This document shows positions 17,511 to 25,498 of a DNA stretch of 34,258 nucleotides, piece by piece. This stretch comes from Bacteroidales bacterium (GTDB taxonomy: Bacteria > Bacteroidota > Bacteroidia > Bacteroidales > P3). Below the pieces are notes generated by a model. It was not told where the DNA came from, searched no databases, and saw only the letters and a list, made by a program, of their open reading frames with translations. The number at the start of each line of letters is the position of its first letter. Within the stretch, counting starts at the first letter, position 1. Where the stretch lies: the NCBI GenBank assembly GCA_017477025.1, contig JAFUYA010000077.1, forward strand, positions 1 through 34,258, written 5' to 3'. The position numbers were made by a program, and so were the translations under genes.

Positions 17511-18000
17511 ATTCTTCTCTGTACATATTTATACCGATTATGCGTTTATCTCTGTCCAATACAAACATCTCAGGAACTTTCCAAAGATATTTTCTAATGA
17601 GTACGTCATTATCCAAACTAAATGCATTAATCCAATTATCCGGCATTCGTCGCACTGATTTTTTCCATTCATCCAACGTTATATCAGGAGGAATTGTCAA
17701 CACTCTTACCGAATGTCTTTCTATCAAACAATTCAGTTTTTTATCTTTTCTCAATTTTTTGATTTCTTTCCTACAATGCGAACAGTCAGGATCATAAAAC
17801 AAAATGATAAGACTATCAGTTTTTATATCATATAATGATAGTGTATCATTCGCACCGTTAATAACAAATCTGAAATTCGGAGCAAATAATCCTAAATGTT
17901 GATTATTATACTTATCGAATGTAAGAGTATCACTGTGCTGAGAAAATGCTTCAAAAAAACTAATAGTCAAAATTATAATTATAGTAAATTTCAATCTCAT
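17500..18000 (-). CDS. Exported thioredoxin-like protein (TlpA/AhpC-type fold)
   Basis: 166 residues with a signal peptide at 1-20 (cleavage near FSQ). The rest is a thioredoxin fold: a core strand and redox site in SLIILFYDPDCSHCRKEI, where CSHC is the CxxC pair, and the cis-Pro loop in KVPEMFVLD. The N-terminal segment APNFRFVINGANDTLSLYDI is typical of TlpA/ResA-like proteins, where a substrate is met before the redox site. It probably acts on disulfides in the periplasm; the partner is unknown. It is the first gene of an operon with aroQ and uvrB, with a perfect -7 element upstream at 18040-18047. Confidence 0.82.
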   Translation of the reverse strand: MRLKFTIIIILTISFFEAFSQHSDTLTFDKYNNQHLGLFAPNFRFVINGANDTLSLYDIKTDSLIILFYDPDCSHCRKEIKKLRKDKKLNCLIERHSVRVLTIPPDITLDEWKKSVRRMPDNWINAFSLDNDVLIRKYLWKVPEMFVLDRDKRIIGINMYREEYDD

Positions 18001-18039
18001 ACCTTAACATCCTTATCATCAGTTCTGAATAACCGAATG

Positions 18040-18047
18040 CAAAGTTA
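18040..18047 (-). promoter_or_regulatory. -7 promoter element of thioredoxin-like-aroQ-uvrB
   Basis: TAACTTTG on the minus strand matches TAnnTTTG exactly, 39 bases before the ATG at 18000. Confidence 0.6.
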
Positions 18048-18121
18048 CAAAAATAATGCCTTTGTATTAAAAAATATTACCAAATACTGCATTTTATTTT
18101 TTTGTTTCCTTGAAAGATTTG

Positions 18122-18129
18122 TAAATTTG
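18122..18129 (+). promoter_or_regulatory. Promoter of the secreted esterase gene
   Basis: TAAATTTG is a perfect -7 element, and TTTG at 18101-18104 lies 17 bases upstream as a possible -33 element. The ATG follows 42 bases after the -7 box. Confidence 0.6.
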
Positions 18130-18171
18130 CATCATCAAAATGAATAGTTTCACACATAAAAACTACTACAA

Positions 18172-18978
18172 ATGAAAAAGATTGTATTTTTAACAACACT
18201 TATTTTATTCACAATTACACTATTCAGTCAGAATCACACATTGACCTTAAAACAGAACGTTATAAATAACGGTTATAACTTTTGGATTTATACACCTTAT
18301 GGATATGACACATTACAGGAAAAAACTCCGCTGATCATTTTCCTGCACGGAGCATCACTTTGCGGTAATAATCCGGATAAAGTACTTCGCTATGGACCAT
18401 TACACGCAATAAACATGGGACGTCGTATAGATGCCATAGTCTTAGCTCCACAAAACCCCGGTGGAAGTTGGCAACCGAAGAAAATAAATGATGTATTGGA
18501 ATGGGTAAAGACCAATTACAAATCTGACACAAACAGGATATACGTCATAGGTATGAGTCTTGGTTGCTACGGAACACTTGATTATGCAGCAACTTACCCC
18601 GATAAAATTGCTGCAGCCATGGCTATCTGCGGAGGAACCACAATGAAAAATTACGATAACATGGCAAAGTTACCGCTTTGGATTCTTCACGGAACAAATG
18701 ACAAAGCCGTACCGCACAAATATACAAAAGTAATAGCCGATTATCTGAAATCCCAAAAGAAAGACGGACGTTTCCGATATGATTTACTGCAAGGTGAAAG
18801 CCATACCTCAATTGCAAAAGTTCTTTACTTAAAAAAAACTTATGAGTGGCTGCTTTCACACAATCTTCAGGATGAGAACCGTGAGGTAAACCGAAATATA
18901 TCCATTAAAACAGCAGATTTAAAAAACGCCTATTCTGATATGTCACGTAATGCAAAAAAACCGACTGTCAGACGGTAA
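18172..18978 (+). CDS. Exported alpha/beta hydrolase (esterase/depolymerase-like)
   Basis: 268 residues. Residues 1-20 are a signal peptide ending in FSQ. The rest is an alpha/beta hydrolase: oxyanion segment PLIIFLHGASLCG, nucleophile elbow GMSLG with Ser129, acid Asp177 in HGTNDKAVP and His211 in GESHTS, all in the order and spacing of the fold. The layout resembles the phospholipase/carboxylesterase and PHB-depolymerase-like group of secreted Bacteroidetes enzymes. The substrate cannot be told. About 30 charged residues follow the catalytic domain (about 238-268). There is no T9SS sorting domain. It is a single gene with its own promoter. Confidence 0.85.
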   Translation: MKKIVFLTTLILFTITLFSQNHTLTLKQNVINNGYNFWIYTPYGYDTLQEKTPLIIFLHGASLCGNNPDKVLRYGPLHAINMGRRIDAIVLAPQNPGGSWQPKKINDVLEWVKTNYKSDTNRIYVIGMSLGCYGTLDYAATYPDKIAAAMAICGGTTMKNYDNMAKLPLWILHGTNDKAVPHKYTKVIADYLKSQKKDGRFRYDLLQGESHTSIAKVLYLKKTYEWLLSHNLQDENREVNRNISIKTADLKNAYSDMSRNAKKPTVRR

Positions 18979-19173
18979 AATAATCATCCATATATCACAC
19001 TGCATAACAAATCTCTTTTCTCATTGCGTTATATTTTGCTTTCTATATACAGTCCGATTTCAATGTATCTCTGATCTTACAAACTATCTATTGCAGAGTA
19101 TAAGATTATTACCTCAACAATAAAAGAAATTGTCAGTCCTGTCCTCAATAGAAATCAATAAAAACACTCCATC

Positions 19174-19290
19174 ATGTTCATCAAAGTAAGCATTCCGTTG
19201 TATATTGCTTTCGGTATTATAACAGGTCTGTTTTTTGTTTCACATATTAAACATAAACTCATAAGTTGCATAATTTCTCATACTCATTAA
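19174..19290 (+). CDS. Possible 38-residue hydrophobic small protein
   Basis: ATG at 19174 to TAA at 19288-19290. The peptide starts MFIKVSIPLYIAFGIITG and continues LFFVSHIKHKL, so residues about 5-23 could span a membrane, followed by a basic, His-containing tail (HIKHKL...SHTH). No Shine-Dalgarno sequence and no -7 element were seen close upstream. It may be a chance frame in AT-rich DNA. Confidence 0.2.
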   Translation: MFIKVSIPLYIAFGIITGLFFVSHIKHKLISCIISHTH

Positions 19291-19406
19291 TATTTTTATT
19301 ATTCAAATACTTCTGTACACTATCGTATATATCTATTGCCCATTATAGTTTTACATCTTTGTATATTTCTGTTGTATCCGTATTTAATACAATAAAAAAA
19401 TTGTTT

Positions 19407-19439
19407 TTTGGAAGTTTTTGAAAATCTTACATATCTTTG
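19407..19439 (+). promoter_or_regulatory. Promoter of the exported-protein group
   Basis: TTTG at 19407-19410, 21 bases of spacer, then TATCTTTG at 19432-19439: a good match to the Bacteroidetes consensus. It ends 29 bases before the ATG at 19469 and lies across the TTG/ATG alternatives upstream, so the start at 19469 is preferred. Confidence 0.65.
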
Positions 19440-19468
19440 CAACATTGTTTAACCAAAAAATATATAAA

Positions 19469-19906
19469 ATGCAGAAATTTATTACCTTTTTGTTGTCTAT
19501 CACCGTATTCATACTGTATTCCAACACAAATACAGCACAAACAACACCCTTAACATCCTATAGTTCGGGTTCTGTTTTACAAGGTGAAAAGTTTAATCAC
19601 GTAAATCCAATAAAGGTAATGGCTGACAACAGAAACGATAATTTCATTACGTTAGCACATTACTATAATCAACTCTGGACATTATATAACACATATGATG
19701 AAACATGGATGTACTACACTAATCATAAAGAACCTGCAAAATCACTCCTTTATCTTACAAATAAGGGCTCAAATGCTGTAACGGAAGTTGTTGTTGATAA
19801 TTTAAAAATATCAGACTTTAATATAGATACCATAAAACGTATAATATATTTCTGCGGAAACAAATTAGAACCTGACAGCACTAATTTTGTAGCATGGACC
19901 CATTAG
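19469..19906 (+). CDS. Exported protein, N-terminal part of a probably frameshifted gene
   Basis: 145 residues from ATG 19469. Residues 1-23 are a signal peptide (MQKFITFLLSITVFILYS, cleavage near TAQ). Then come beta-rich stretches: NFITLAHYYNQLWTLYNTYD and LKISDFNIDTIKRIIYFCG. This last pattern (a strand, then YFCG) recurs in Bacteroidetes propeller-like surface proteins as I remember them, and there it continues into further blades. Here the frame stops at TAG right after FVAWTH, while an ATG in the -1 frame opens inside the same 13 bases. I read this as the first part of one gene broken by a frameshift; two separate overlapping genes is the alternative. Function unknown. Confidence 0.55.
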   Translation: MQKFITFLLSITVFILYSNTNTAQTTPLTSYSSGSVLQGEKFNHVNPIKVMADNRNDNFITLAHYYNQLWTLYNTYDETWMYYTNHKEPAKSLLYLTNKGSNAVTEVVVDNLKISDFNIDTIKRIIYFCGNKLEPDSTNFVAWTH

Positions 19907-20916
19907 ACTCTTTATTTGACCCCAATTCAGGATGTATTTTAACAATATGCAAAATTCCGAGGCTGACAAGAAAAGCCAATTTAACAAAAATAATTTTTTT
20001 TGAAGACGAAGTAGGATTACCTAACAGAATAGGACTGATTGCAAGAAGCAGATTATCGGAATGGGAAGACTATTTCATAGATTTTAAAGACTCAGGATGG
20101 TATACTTTCTATAAAACAACCAAACATCACTTGTTGGATATTGTTAAAACGGAGAATAAAGTTGCAGTCTTGGGAATGAATTATTACCATGGGTTCGATC
20201 TTTTTTCCCATGAAAGACAGAATACACATTATTACACAGGAAGATACTACCAAGTCGGAACATTGATTGACAGTTACATAGATCCTCGAATTCATTTCAA
20301 GGCAGCAAGAAGTGAAAAAGACCATGTAGTTGTCATAAGCGAAAGAAATACAGCTGAGATTAGACTGGACGTTGTGGATCTAAACAGCATGTTCTATGTT
20401 AATTCACAAGAGATTCTTGGTGGTAATACAGGACCTTGGCATTCAAAACTTATAGATTTTGAATTTGACCATAGAAATTTTGATTTGTATTGTTTGATGA
20501 GTGGCAATATTTTCGGACAGGATTTTATATTACATACAAAACCTTATGCTACGTATGGCTATCCGGCAGAAGCAGTTTTACCAAATAATAATTTAATAAT
20601 GTACAATCTTTTATCAGATATGACATTGTATAATAACGACGAATATTGTATCGCAGTAGGAAAGAAAGCTTTAGATGATTGGTCAGATGTTGAAGACGGT
20701 AAAATAGGTCCGTTATATTGGTTTGATATAAAATTAAATACCACTCAAGAAAACGGATGTTATACAAAAAGTGTTTTACCAGTAGAACCAAGAGGTTCTT
20801 TATGGATAGATGATATCTATTACGATGAAATAGGTGAAGAAGTGACAGATCCAGATCCCTTTTATATTGGTGTAAATTATTATAATCTGGATACTGAGTG
20901 CTTAAGTGAAGAATAA
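19894..20916 (+). CDS. C-terminal part of the probably frameshifted exported protein
   Basis: 340 residues starting at ATG 19894, which overlaps the end of the preceding frame by 13 bases. It has no signal peptide of its own, although composition and repeated strands (KVAVLGMNYYHGFDL, HVVVISERNTAEIRLDVVD, FDHRNFDLYCLMSG) look like an exported beta-propeller protein. That supports it being the continuation of the upstream frame. No T9SS sorting domain is present at its end (ECLSEE). If translated alone it would stay in the cytoplasm and probably not be functional. It is followed after 26 bases by a T9SS cargo gene. I do not recognise a specific function. Confidence 0.55.
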   Translation: MDPLDSLFDPNSGCILTICKIPRLTRKANLTKIIFFEDEVGLPNRIGLIARSRLSEWEDYFIDFKDSGWYTFYKTTKHHLLDIVKTENKVAVLGMNYYHGFDLFSHERQNTHYYTGRYYQVGTLIDSYIDPRIHFKAARSEKDHVVVISERNTAEIRLDVVDLNSMFYVNSQEILGGNTGPWHSKLIDFEFDHRNFDLYCLMSGNIFGQDFILHTKPYATYGYPAEAVLPNNNLIMYNLLSDMTLYNNDEYCIAVGKKALDDWSDVEDGKIGPLYWFDIKLNTTQENGCYTKSVLPVEPRGSLWIDDIYYDEIGEEVTDPDPFYIGVNYYNLDTECLSEE

Positions 20917-20942
20917 CAAAGAAATAACAGGAGAAAAATATC

Positions 20943-21959
20943 ATGAAAAAGTCAGTTAATCTTATGGTGATGTTTATTTGTGCTTTCAGTTGTTATGCAC
21001 AGGTAAATCTTAATTCAGATTCCTTGTTTTACAGAGAATACGAAGATAGGTATATGTTACCTGAAGTTATAAGCGAAGGGTATGTTTCTTTAGATTGTTT
21101 TGATACCGTTTGGGGGTGTTTAGATGCCAATCAGAGTAGTCCCCAATTTCAAAAACATCACGTTCTGGACATAGCACAGCAGTATTATGCCGACAAAAAA
21201 ACGGAGATTGCTGGCATATCTGCATTTTTCTATATTGCACGGTTCAGTTACATGAATGCTTATCTGTGTATTGCAGACAGTAATTTCAATATTGTAAAGA
21301 AAGTTAAAGTCCCTACTTATATGGATCCTAATCATGATTGGATTCATAACAATGTGAAAGAATATTGCAGATATATGGAATTGTTTTTTGATTCTTCGGT
21401 TACTGTACAAGGAAAGTTTTATGTTTTAACGGATTACCCTAAACCTTATCCTTACACGGGTTACAATTGGACACAAATTACCGATGACGAAAATGCAAGA
21501 AATCTTTTTTTTGGTAATGTAGCAGTTCCGTCGTTTAGTACAACCTGTAAGTTAAATGAGGGAAAATGGTTCTTCAGAAGAATATATGTGCATCCAGGAG
21601 AAGATTTTGATACTGTATTAATTGACGGACATTGGGATGTTGCTCCGAGTTATAACATGGTTCCTCTAATTTTTCCTATCATGGCAGAAAGTAATCAAGA
21701 TTCATCAAGTTTAAACGAAAGTGTTTTGGAAAATGTAATTGCTGTCTTCCCTAATCCTGCCAAAGATTTGGTAAGCGTGAAAAGTCCGGAGAAAATCATC
21801 TCAATAGAAATAACCAATTCACTAGGACAAACAACGGACATCATTGCTGTAAATAATTACACAAAGACAATAAATATAGAAGATTATCCTAAAGGCAATT
21901 ATATTATATCAATAAAGACTTCTTCAGGGTTCGCAATTAAGAAACTTATTATAAAATAA
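20943..21959 (+). CDS. T9SS-exported protein of unknown function
   Basis: 338 residues. Residues 1-20 are a signal peptide (MKKSVNLMVMFICAFSCYAQ). The middle (about 21-255) is rich in Tyr, Asp and Trp and has strands such as AGISAFFYIARFSYMNAYL and FYVLTDYPKPYPYTG, with no catalytic motif that I recognise. The last 75 residues are a classic type A T9SS sorting domain: VFPNPAKDLVSVK, then SIEITNSLGQ, IDEYPKG-like IEDYPKGNYIISI and the basic end KKLIIK. It should therefore cross the outer membrane through T9SS. The ATG is preceded by AGGAG 8 bases away, and the gene probably shares a transcript with the two frames upstream. Confidence 0.8.
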   Translation: MKKSVNLMVMFICAFSCYAQVNLNSDSLFYREYEDRYMLPEVISEGYVSLDCFDTVWGCLDANQSSPQFQKHHVLDIAQQYYADKKTEIAGISAFFYIARFSYMNAYLCIADSNFNIVKKVKVPTYMDPNHDWIHNNVKEYCRYMELFFDSSVTVQGKFYVLTDYPKPYPYTGYNWTQITDDENARNLFFGNVAVPSFSTTCKLNEGKWFFRRIYVHPGEDFDTVLIDGHWDVAPSYNMVPLIFPIMAESNQDSSSLNESVLENVIAVFPNPAKDLVSVKSPEKIISIEITNSLGQTTDIIAVNNYTKTINIEDYPKGNYIISIKTSSGFAIKKLIIK

Positions 21960-22003
21960 TAAAATATTTCTTCAGAAAGAAGCGGATTAAGCAGAAAGAC
22001 AGG

Positions 22004-22052
22004 CAAATAATCCGGGTAATTCAGACCTAAATCTTATTACCCGGATTATTTG
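22004..22052. terminator. Bidirectional terminator
   Basis: A perfect 17-bp stem (22004-22020 with 22036-22052) around a 15-nt loop lies between two convergent genes, 45 bases after the T9SS cargo gene and 51 bases after the fabG stop. Both flanks are AT-rich. It probably ends both transcripts. Confidence 0.8.
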
Positions 22053-22102
22053 TATTTGAAACTTTTACAAGTATCAAATATGATACGCAATCACATATTC
22101 CC

Positions 22103-22843
22103 TTAAACTGTCATACCACCATCAACTGAGAATGTTGCACCATTGACGTATGAACTCTCATCAGAAGCCAAGAATACAAACATCGCTGCTATGTCTTCAG
22201 GTGTTCCCAATCTTCCTACAGGAACTTTGGCAATCATTCCATCCAAAACTTCTTTCGGCATCTTTGCAACCATATCCGTTGCTATGAATCCCGGTGCTAC
22301 TGCATTAACGGTAACGCCTTTTCTTCCCAATTCACGGCCGAGAGTTTTGGTCATACCTATAATACCTGCCTTTGTAGCAACGTAATTAGTCTGTCCGAAA
22401 TTACCGTATAAGCCGACAACTGAAGAAACATTGACAATACGTCCCCAACCTTTCTCCAACATAAACGGAGATAAGCATTTTACACAGTTAAAAGTACCTG
22501 TAAGGTTAATATCTATAACACTCTGCCACTGTTCAGGTGTCATTTTCTTCAAAGTAGAGTCATTAGTAATACCTGCATCGTTAATCAAAATATCAACTCC
22601 GCCCTTTAATTCCTTAACTTTATTTGCTGCTGCTTCTACATCGGCAAATTGGCTGACATCGACAGGCATAAATGTAAGATTGTAACCCATCTGCTTTGCC
22701 TCTTGAACAAATGCTTCTCCCTTTTGAGGATTTCTTGCCCAAACTATTACATCTGCACCTTCCTGTGCAAAACGTATTGCAGTAGCTTTACCGATTCCTG
22801 ATGTACCGCCTGTAATAACGGCTATTTTTCCTTGTAATCTCAT
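22103..22843 (-). CDS. fabG: 3-oxoacyl-[acyl-carrier-protein] reductase
   Basis: 246 residues, a classical short-chain dehydrogenase of FabG size. The NADPH loop is TGGTSGIGKA (12-21). NDAGI, the catalytic Ser in VNVSSVVG and the YVATKAG Tyr/Lys pair follow in the right order, and the end VNGATFSVDGGMTV is typical of FabG. It reduces 3-oxoacyl-ACP in type II fatty acid synthesis. The ATG at 22843 has AGGAGA 4 bases upstream and a -7 element at 22900-22907. Other SDR dehydrogenases are similar, but the length and C-terminus favour FabG. Confidence 0.93.
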   Translation of the reverse strand: MRLQGKIAVITGGTSGIGKATAIRFAQEGADVIVWARNPQKGEAFVQEAKQMGYNLTFMPVDVSQFADVEAAANKVKELKGGVDILINDAGITNDSTLKKMTPEQWQSVIDINLTGTFNCVKCLSPFMLEKGWGRIVNVSSVVGLYGNFGQTNYVATKAGIIGMTKTLGRELGRKGVTVNAVAPGFIATDMVAKMPKEVLDGMIAKVPVGRLGTPEDIAAMFVFLASDESSYVNGATFSVDGGMTV

Positions 22844-22899
22844 AATATCTCCTGTTTTTTTATATTATTTAATGTTAAATCGAATTGAGAACTCATCTG

Positions 22900-22907
22900 C
22901 AAAAATA
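22900..22907 (-). promoter_or_regulatory. -7 promoter element of fabG
   Basis: TATTTTTG on the minus strand matches the consensus and lies 56 bases before the fabG ATG, in the 102-base gap behind the dehydrogenase gene. fabG can thus be expressed independently of the upstream operon. Confidence 0.55.
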
Positions 22908-22945
22908 CGACTTTTATTTATTATTTCGTAATTTTTGAAATAAAA

Positions 22946-23896
22946 TCACCCTAACACCTCAATAATTTTATCCGCTAAAAAATCCGCTAATTTATAATAA
23001 GATTCCGTTGTCCATCCTGCAATATGAGGAGTTAGAACAGTATTTTTCATTGAATATAATATCTGAATATCCCTTTTTTGATTCTCATCAATTTGAATTT
23101 GCTGGTTGTAATTTTCTATTTCCAATACATCCAATCCGCAACCTCTAACTTTCCCGCTTTGCATTGCTTCGATCAAATCGTGCAGACAGACAACTTTCCC
23201 GCGTGATGTATTCAAAAGATACACAGGCTTTGAGAAATGTTTTATAAAATCGGAATTTACCATTCTGTTTGTTTCATCCGTTAAAGGAACGTGTAAAGAA
23301 AGAATGTCCGTTTGCTTGAATAATTCGGCTGATGTTACTTCCTCAGCAAACGAATCCGAAAATCCGTGTTTGTATTTGTCATAAGCAATCACCTTACATT
23401 CAAACCCTGCAAGTCTTTGAGCAAAAGCATGTCCCATATTACCATACCCGATTATTCCGACAGTTTTTCCTTTAACTTCCACACCCCTGTTTGCTTCTCT
23501 TTGCCACAATCCGCTACGTACTTCCCTGTCAGCAAAATTTATTTTATTAAAAAGTGTTAAAAGAAGTCCCAAAGTATGCTCTCCGACTGCATCCCTATTT
23601 CCCTCCGGTGAATTAAGACACCGAATATTCTTACTTTCCGCATAATCAACATCAATAGCATCCATCCCCGCTCCACTCCTTGCAATACATTTCAGCCTTG
23701 TTGCCCTGTCAATTATTGTTTTGTCTATTTTAACTTTGCTCCTTACAACAATACAATCATAAGTTGCAATACTATTCAGTACGTCTTCGTAAGTATACTG
23801 CGGAAAGAAATCAATCTTGTAGCCTTGTTTTTCAAGCTTTTGCTTTAATACGCTGTGGGTTTCGTCTATTAGTAGGACGGTTTTGCTGTTTTGCAT
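22946..23896 (-). CDS. D-isomer specific 2-hydroxyacid dehydrogenase (SerA-like, no ACT domain)
   Basis: 316 residues. The NAD-binding loop is GIIGYGNMG (147-155). The catalytic trio is present: Arg232 in NTSRGKVV, Glu259 in GCGLDVLEIE and His291 in TPHIAGW. ARSGAGMDAID is the substrate-loop signature. The length fits the SerA-like group without the C-terminal ACT domain, so it could be a phosphoglycerate dehydrogenase for serine synthesis or an enzyme for another 2-hydroxyacid. No serC is nearby to settle this. The ATG at 23896 lies 65 bases inside the end of the GH25 gene; the protein needs this start because the first Rossmann-like strand (TVLLIDE) is encoded there. Confidence 0.88.
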   Translation of the reverse strand: MQNSKTVLLIDETHSVLKQKLEKQGYKIDFFPQYTYEDVLNSIATYDCIVVRSKVKIDKTIIDRATRLKCIARSGAGMDAIDVDYAESKNIRCLNSPEGNRDAVGEHTLGLLLTLFNKINFADREVRSGLWQREANRGVEVKGKTVGIIGYGNMGHAFAQRLAGFECKVIAYDKYKHGFSDSFAEEVTSAELFKQTDILSLHVPLTDETNRMVNSDFIKHFSKPVYLLNTSRGKVVCLHDLIEAMQSGKVRGCGLDVLEIENYNQQIQIDENQKRDIQILYSMKNTVLTPHIAGWTTESYYKLADFLADKIIEVLG

Positions 23897-24683
23897 TTTT
23901 CTTTACACTTTTACCATGTGATTTATAGATAAAATTGACAAATTCATTATATGTACCGTTGTAAAGATTAACATCCACGTTTCCTTTAATGCCTGCGACA
24001 CTACCTTTATGGGAATACTGCCAAAAAGTCCAGGAAACAGTCTTAGAAGGTTCATTACAAAGCTTACATATCCACAACGGATATTCATCAAAATTACCTT
24101 TAATATATTTGTTGTAAGTTTCAACATTCGTGTATATAATAGGTTTCAAACCGTAATGTTTCTCCATTTCACGAAGACATTTGAGAAGATTGTTTTGTAC
24201 TTGTTTGGTTTGATATTTACCCAATCTGTTACCGTAGGATGCTTCAAAATCAACTACAGGCGGAAGATCGTTTTCATCAAGTTTGACATTACTTATAAAG
24301 TTCTTTGCCTGTATTCTTCCGTCCTTACTGAATCGGAAAAAATGATAAGCACCTACTACCATATTTTCTTTTTTTGCTTTTTTCCAATTATCGGAAAAAC
24401 TCTTATCAACAAAATCTGCCCCTTCCGTTGCTTTCAAAAAGGCAAAGGATACTTTACTGTCTGAAACAACTTTCCAATCTATTTTTCCTTGATGAGCCGA
24501 TATATCTATTCCCATCACCGGATACTTAACCGAATCAACGGCTAATTGCGGACAAGCATAATACTGTCTGTAATAATCCGACCCGTAAGTGTATATTATC
24601 CGTGCAAGAATAAATAACACAAGTAAAACGGTAGATATGATAATTGCTCGTTTAGTCAATTTCTTTGTTCGTTTTTTAGTCAT
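23832..24683 (-). CDS. Membrane-anchored GH25 lysozyme
   Basis: 283 residues from ATG 24683. A basic N-terminus and one transmembrane segment (about 12-32) anchor the protein, with the catalytic part in the periplasm. The GH25 muramidase fold is clear: GIDISAHQGKIDW with Asp60, AFLKATEG, GAYHFFRF, PPVVDFEASYG with Asp145 and catalytic Glu147, and WTFWQYSHKGSVAGI near the C-terminus. It should cleave the MurNAc-GlcNAc bond of peptidoglycan. The last about 25 residues are a Lys/Arg/Gln-rich tail (KNAKQQNRPTNRRNPQR) encoded in the overlap with the next gene, beyond the fold. The ATG overlaps the stop of the upstream lipoprotein gene by 8 bases. Confidence 0.92.
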   Translation of the reverse strand: MTKKRTKKLTKRAIIISTVLLVLFILARIIYTYGSDYYRQYYACPQLAVDSVKYPVMGIDISAHQGKIDWKVVSDSKVSFAFLKATEGADFVDKSFSDNWKKAKKENMVVGAYHFFRFSKDGRIQAKNFISNVKLDENDLPPVVDFEASYGNRLGKYQTKQVQNNLLKCLREMEKHYGLKPIIYTNVETYNKYIKGNFDEYPLWICKLCNEPSKTVSWTFWQYSHKGSVAGIKGNVDVNLYNGTYNEFVNFIYKSHGKSVKKNAKQQNRPTNRRNPQRIKAKA

Positions 24684-25365
24684 CAATTAAAAATTTCTTT
24701 ACCTTGCGTTTCGGCTGACCGTAACGACTATACACATTGTTAGTCGATGTATTCAACCAAACCATATCTTTTTCAAAATTAAAAGTTATTGCATTCAGTT
24801 CCTCCAACGTAAAAGATGTTTGAAACAATTCATTAAATTCGCGAAGACTTGAAGAAGTTACATTAAATACTTGAAAGAACGAATACTCTTCTTCTGTCTC
24901 TTTGTCGTAATTGTAGGACAATAGTTCATTTATTGTATCTTTCGTCCCAGTCAAATGAGATTTTCTTTCGTATAATACACTTATCATATCATCCTGTTCA
25001 TATATACTGCGTACCGACAATTCATAAAAATTAGTGTCCACTCTGTTCGGGTTTTCTATTGACTTAACCGTCTTGGCAAATTTACGTAAATCAGCGGTCA
25101 TAAACTCCGTAGCGGGCTTAAGGTTAATATTATCATTATCTTTCTTTATATGACGCACGAAGAACAAAGCACCGTGTATATTATTTACGGTATCATTCAA
25201 TCCCATTCTCACTAAAGTCATATTTTTCATAAGAGTTACTTTCCCGTCTTTCAAGACATCTTTGCCCTTATCACCATTTCCTGAGTTATTGTCGCAACTT
25301 ACTGACATAACAATACATATCATTGCAACAATAATACCAATAAATCCTTTTTTCCAATACATCAT
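24676..25365 (-). CDS. Predicted lipoprotein of unknown function
   Basis: 229 residues. The N-terminus has a short hydrophobic stretch and a lipobox (VMSVSC, Cys24), so it should be a lipid-anchored protein. The acidic linker DNNSGNGDKGKD follows. The region about 105-190 (FYELSVRSIYEQDDMISVLYE, then SYNYDKETEEEYSFFQVFN) faintly resembles the DUF3298-like fold found beside PdaC peptidoglycan deacetylases, which would suit its place in front of a GH25 lysozyme. This resemblance is weak. It is the first gene of an operon with GH25 and the dehydrogenase. Start ATG-ATG at 25365. Confidence 0.7.
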   Translation of the reverse strand: MMYWKKGFIGIIVAMICIVMSVSCDNNSGNGDKGKDVLKDGKVTLMKNMTLVRMGLNDTVNNIHGALFFVRHIKKDNDNINLKPATEFMTADLRKFAKTVKSIENPNRVDTNFYELSVRSIYEQDDMISVLYERKSHLTGTKDTINELLSYNYDKETEEEYSFFQVFNVTSSSLREFNELFQTSFTLEELNAITFNFEKDMVWLNTSTNNVYSRYGQPKRKVKKFLIDD

Positions 25366-25401
25366 TTTGTTATCTTCTTATATAAATCATACTCCGAACG
25401 G

Positions 25402-25409
25402 CGAAATTA
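25402..25409 (-). promoter_or_regulatory. Possible variant -7 element of the lipoprotein-GH25 operon
   Basis: TAATTTCG on the minus strand lies 36 bases before the ATG at 25365. Its context TAATTTCGCCGT is identical to the one upstream of murL-murD. A similar TAATTTCGCCG on the plus strand at 29374-29384 has no suitable gene, so the assignment is weak. Confidence 0.3.
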
Positions 25410-25454
25410 CAATATTTTTCGACAAGAAAGCCACAATAATTAAAAGAAAAGTAC

Positions 25455-25462
25455 TATTTTTG
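25455..25462 (+). promoter_or_regulatory. -7 promoter element of the beta-CASP nuclease gene
   Basis: TATTTTTG matches the consensus, 36 bases before the ATG at 25499. No -33 match is seen. Confidence 0.55.
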
Positions 25463-25498
25463 CCGAAAATAACCCTTTTTTTATAAAAAATCATTGCT

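Larger units (their letters stand above)
18979..19468 (+). other. Intergenic region with a possible short ORF
   Basis: About 490 bases. The right end holds the promoter of the following gene (19407-19439). A short open frame at 19174-19290 is listed separately. No terminator was found after the esterase gene, and no other structure stands out. Confidence 0.5.
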
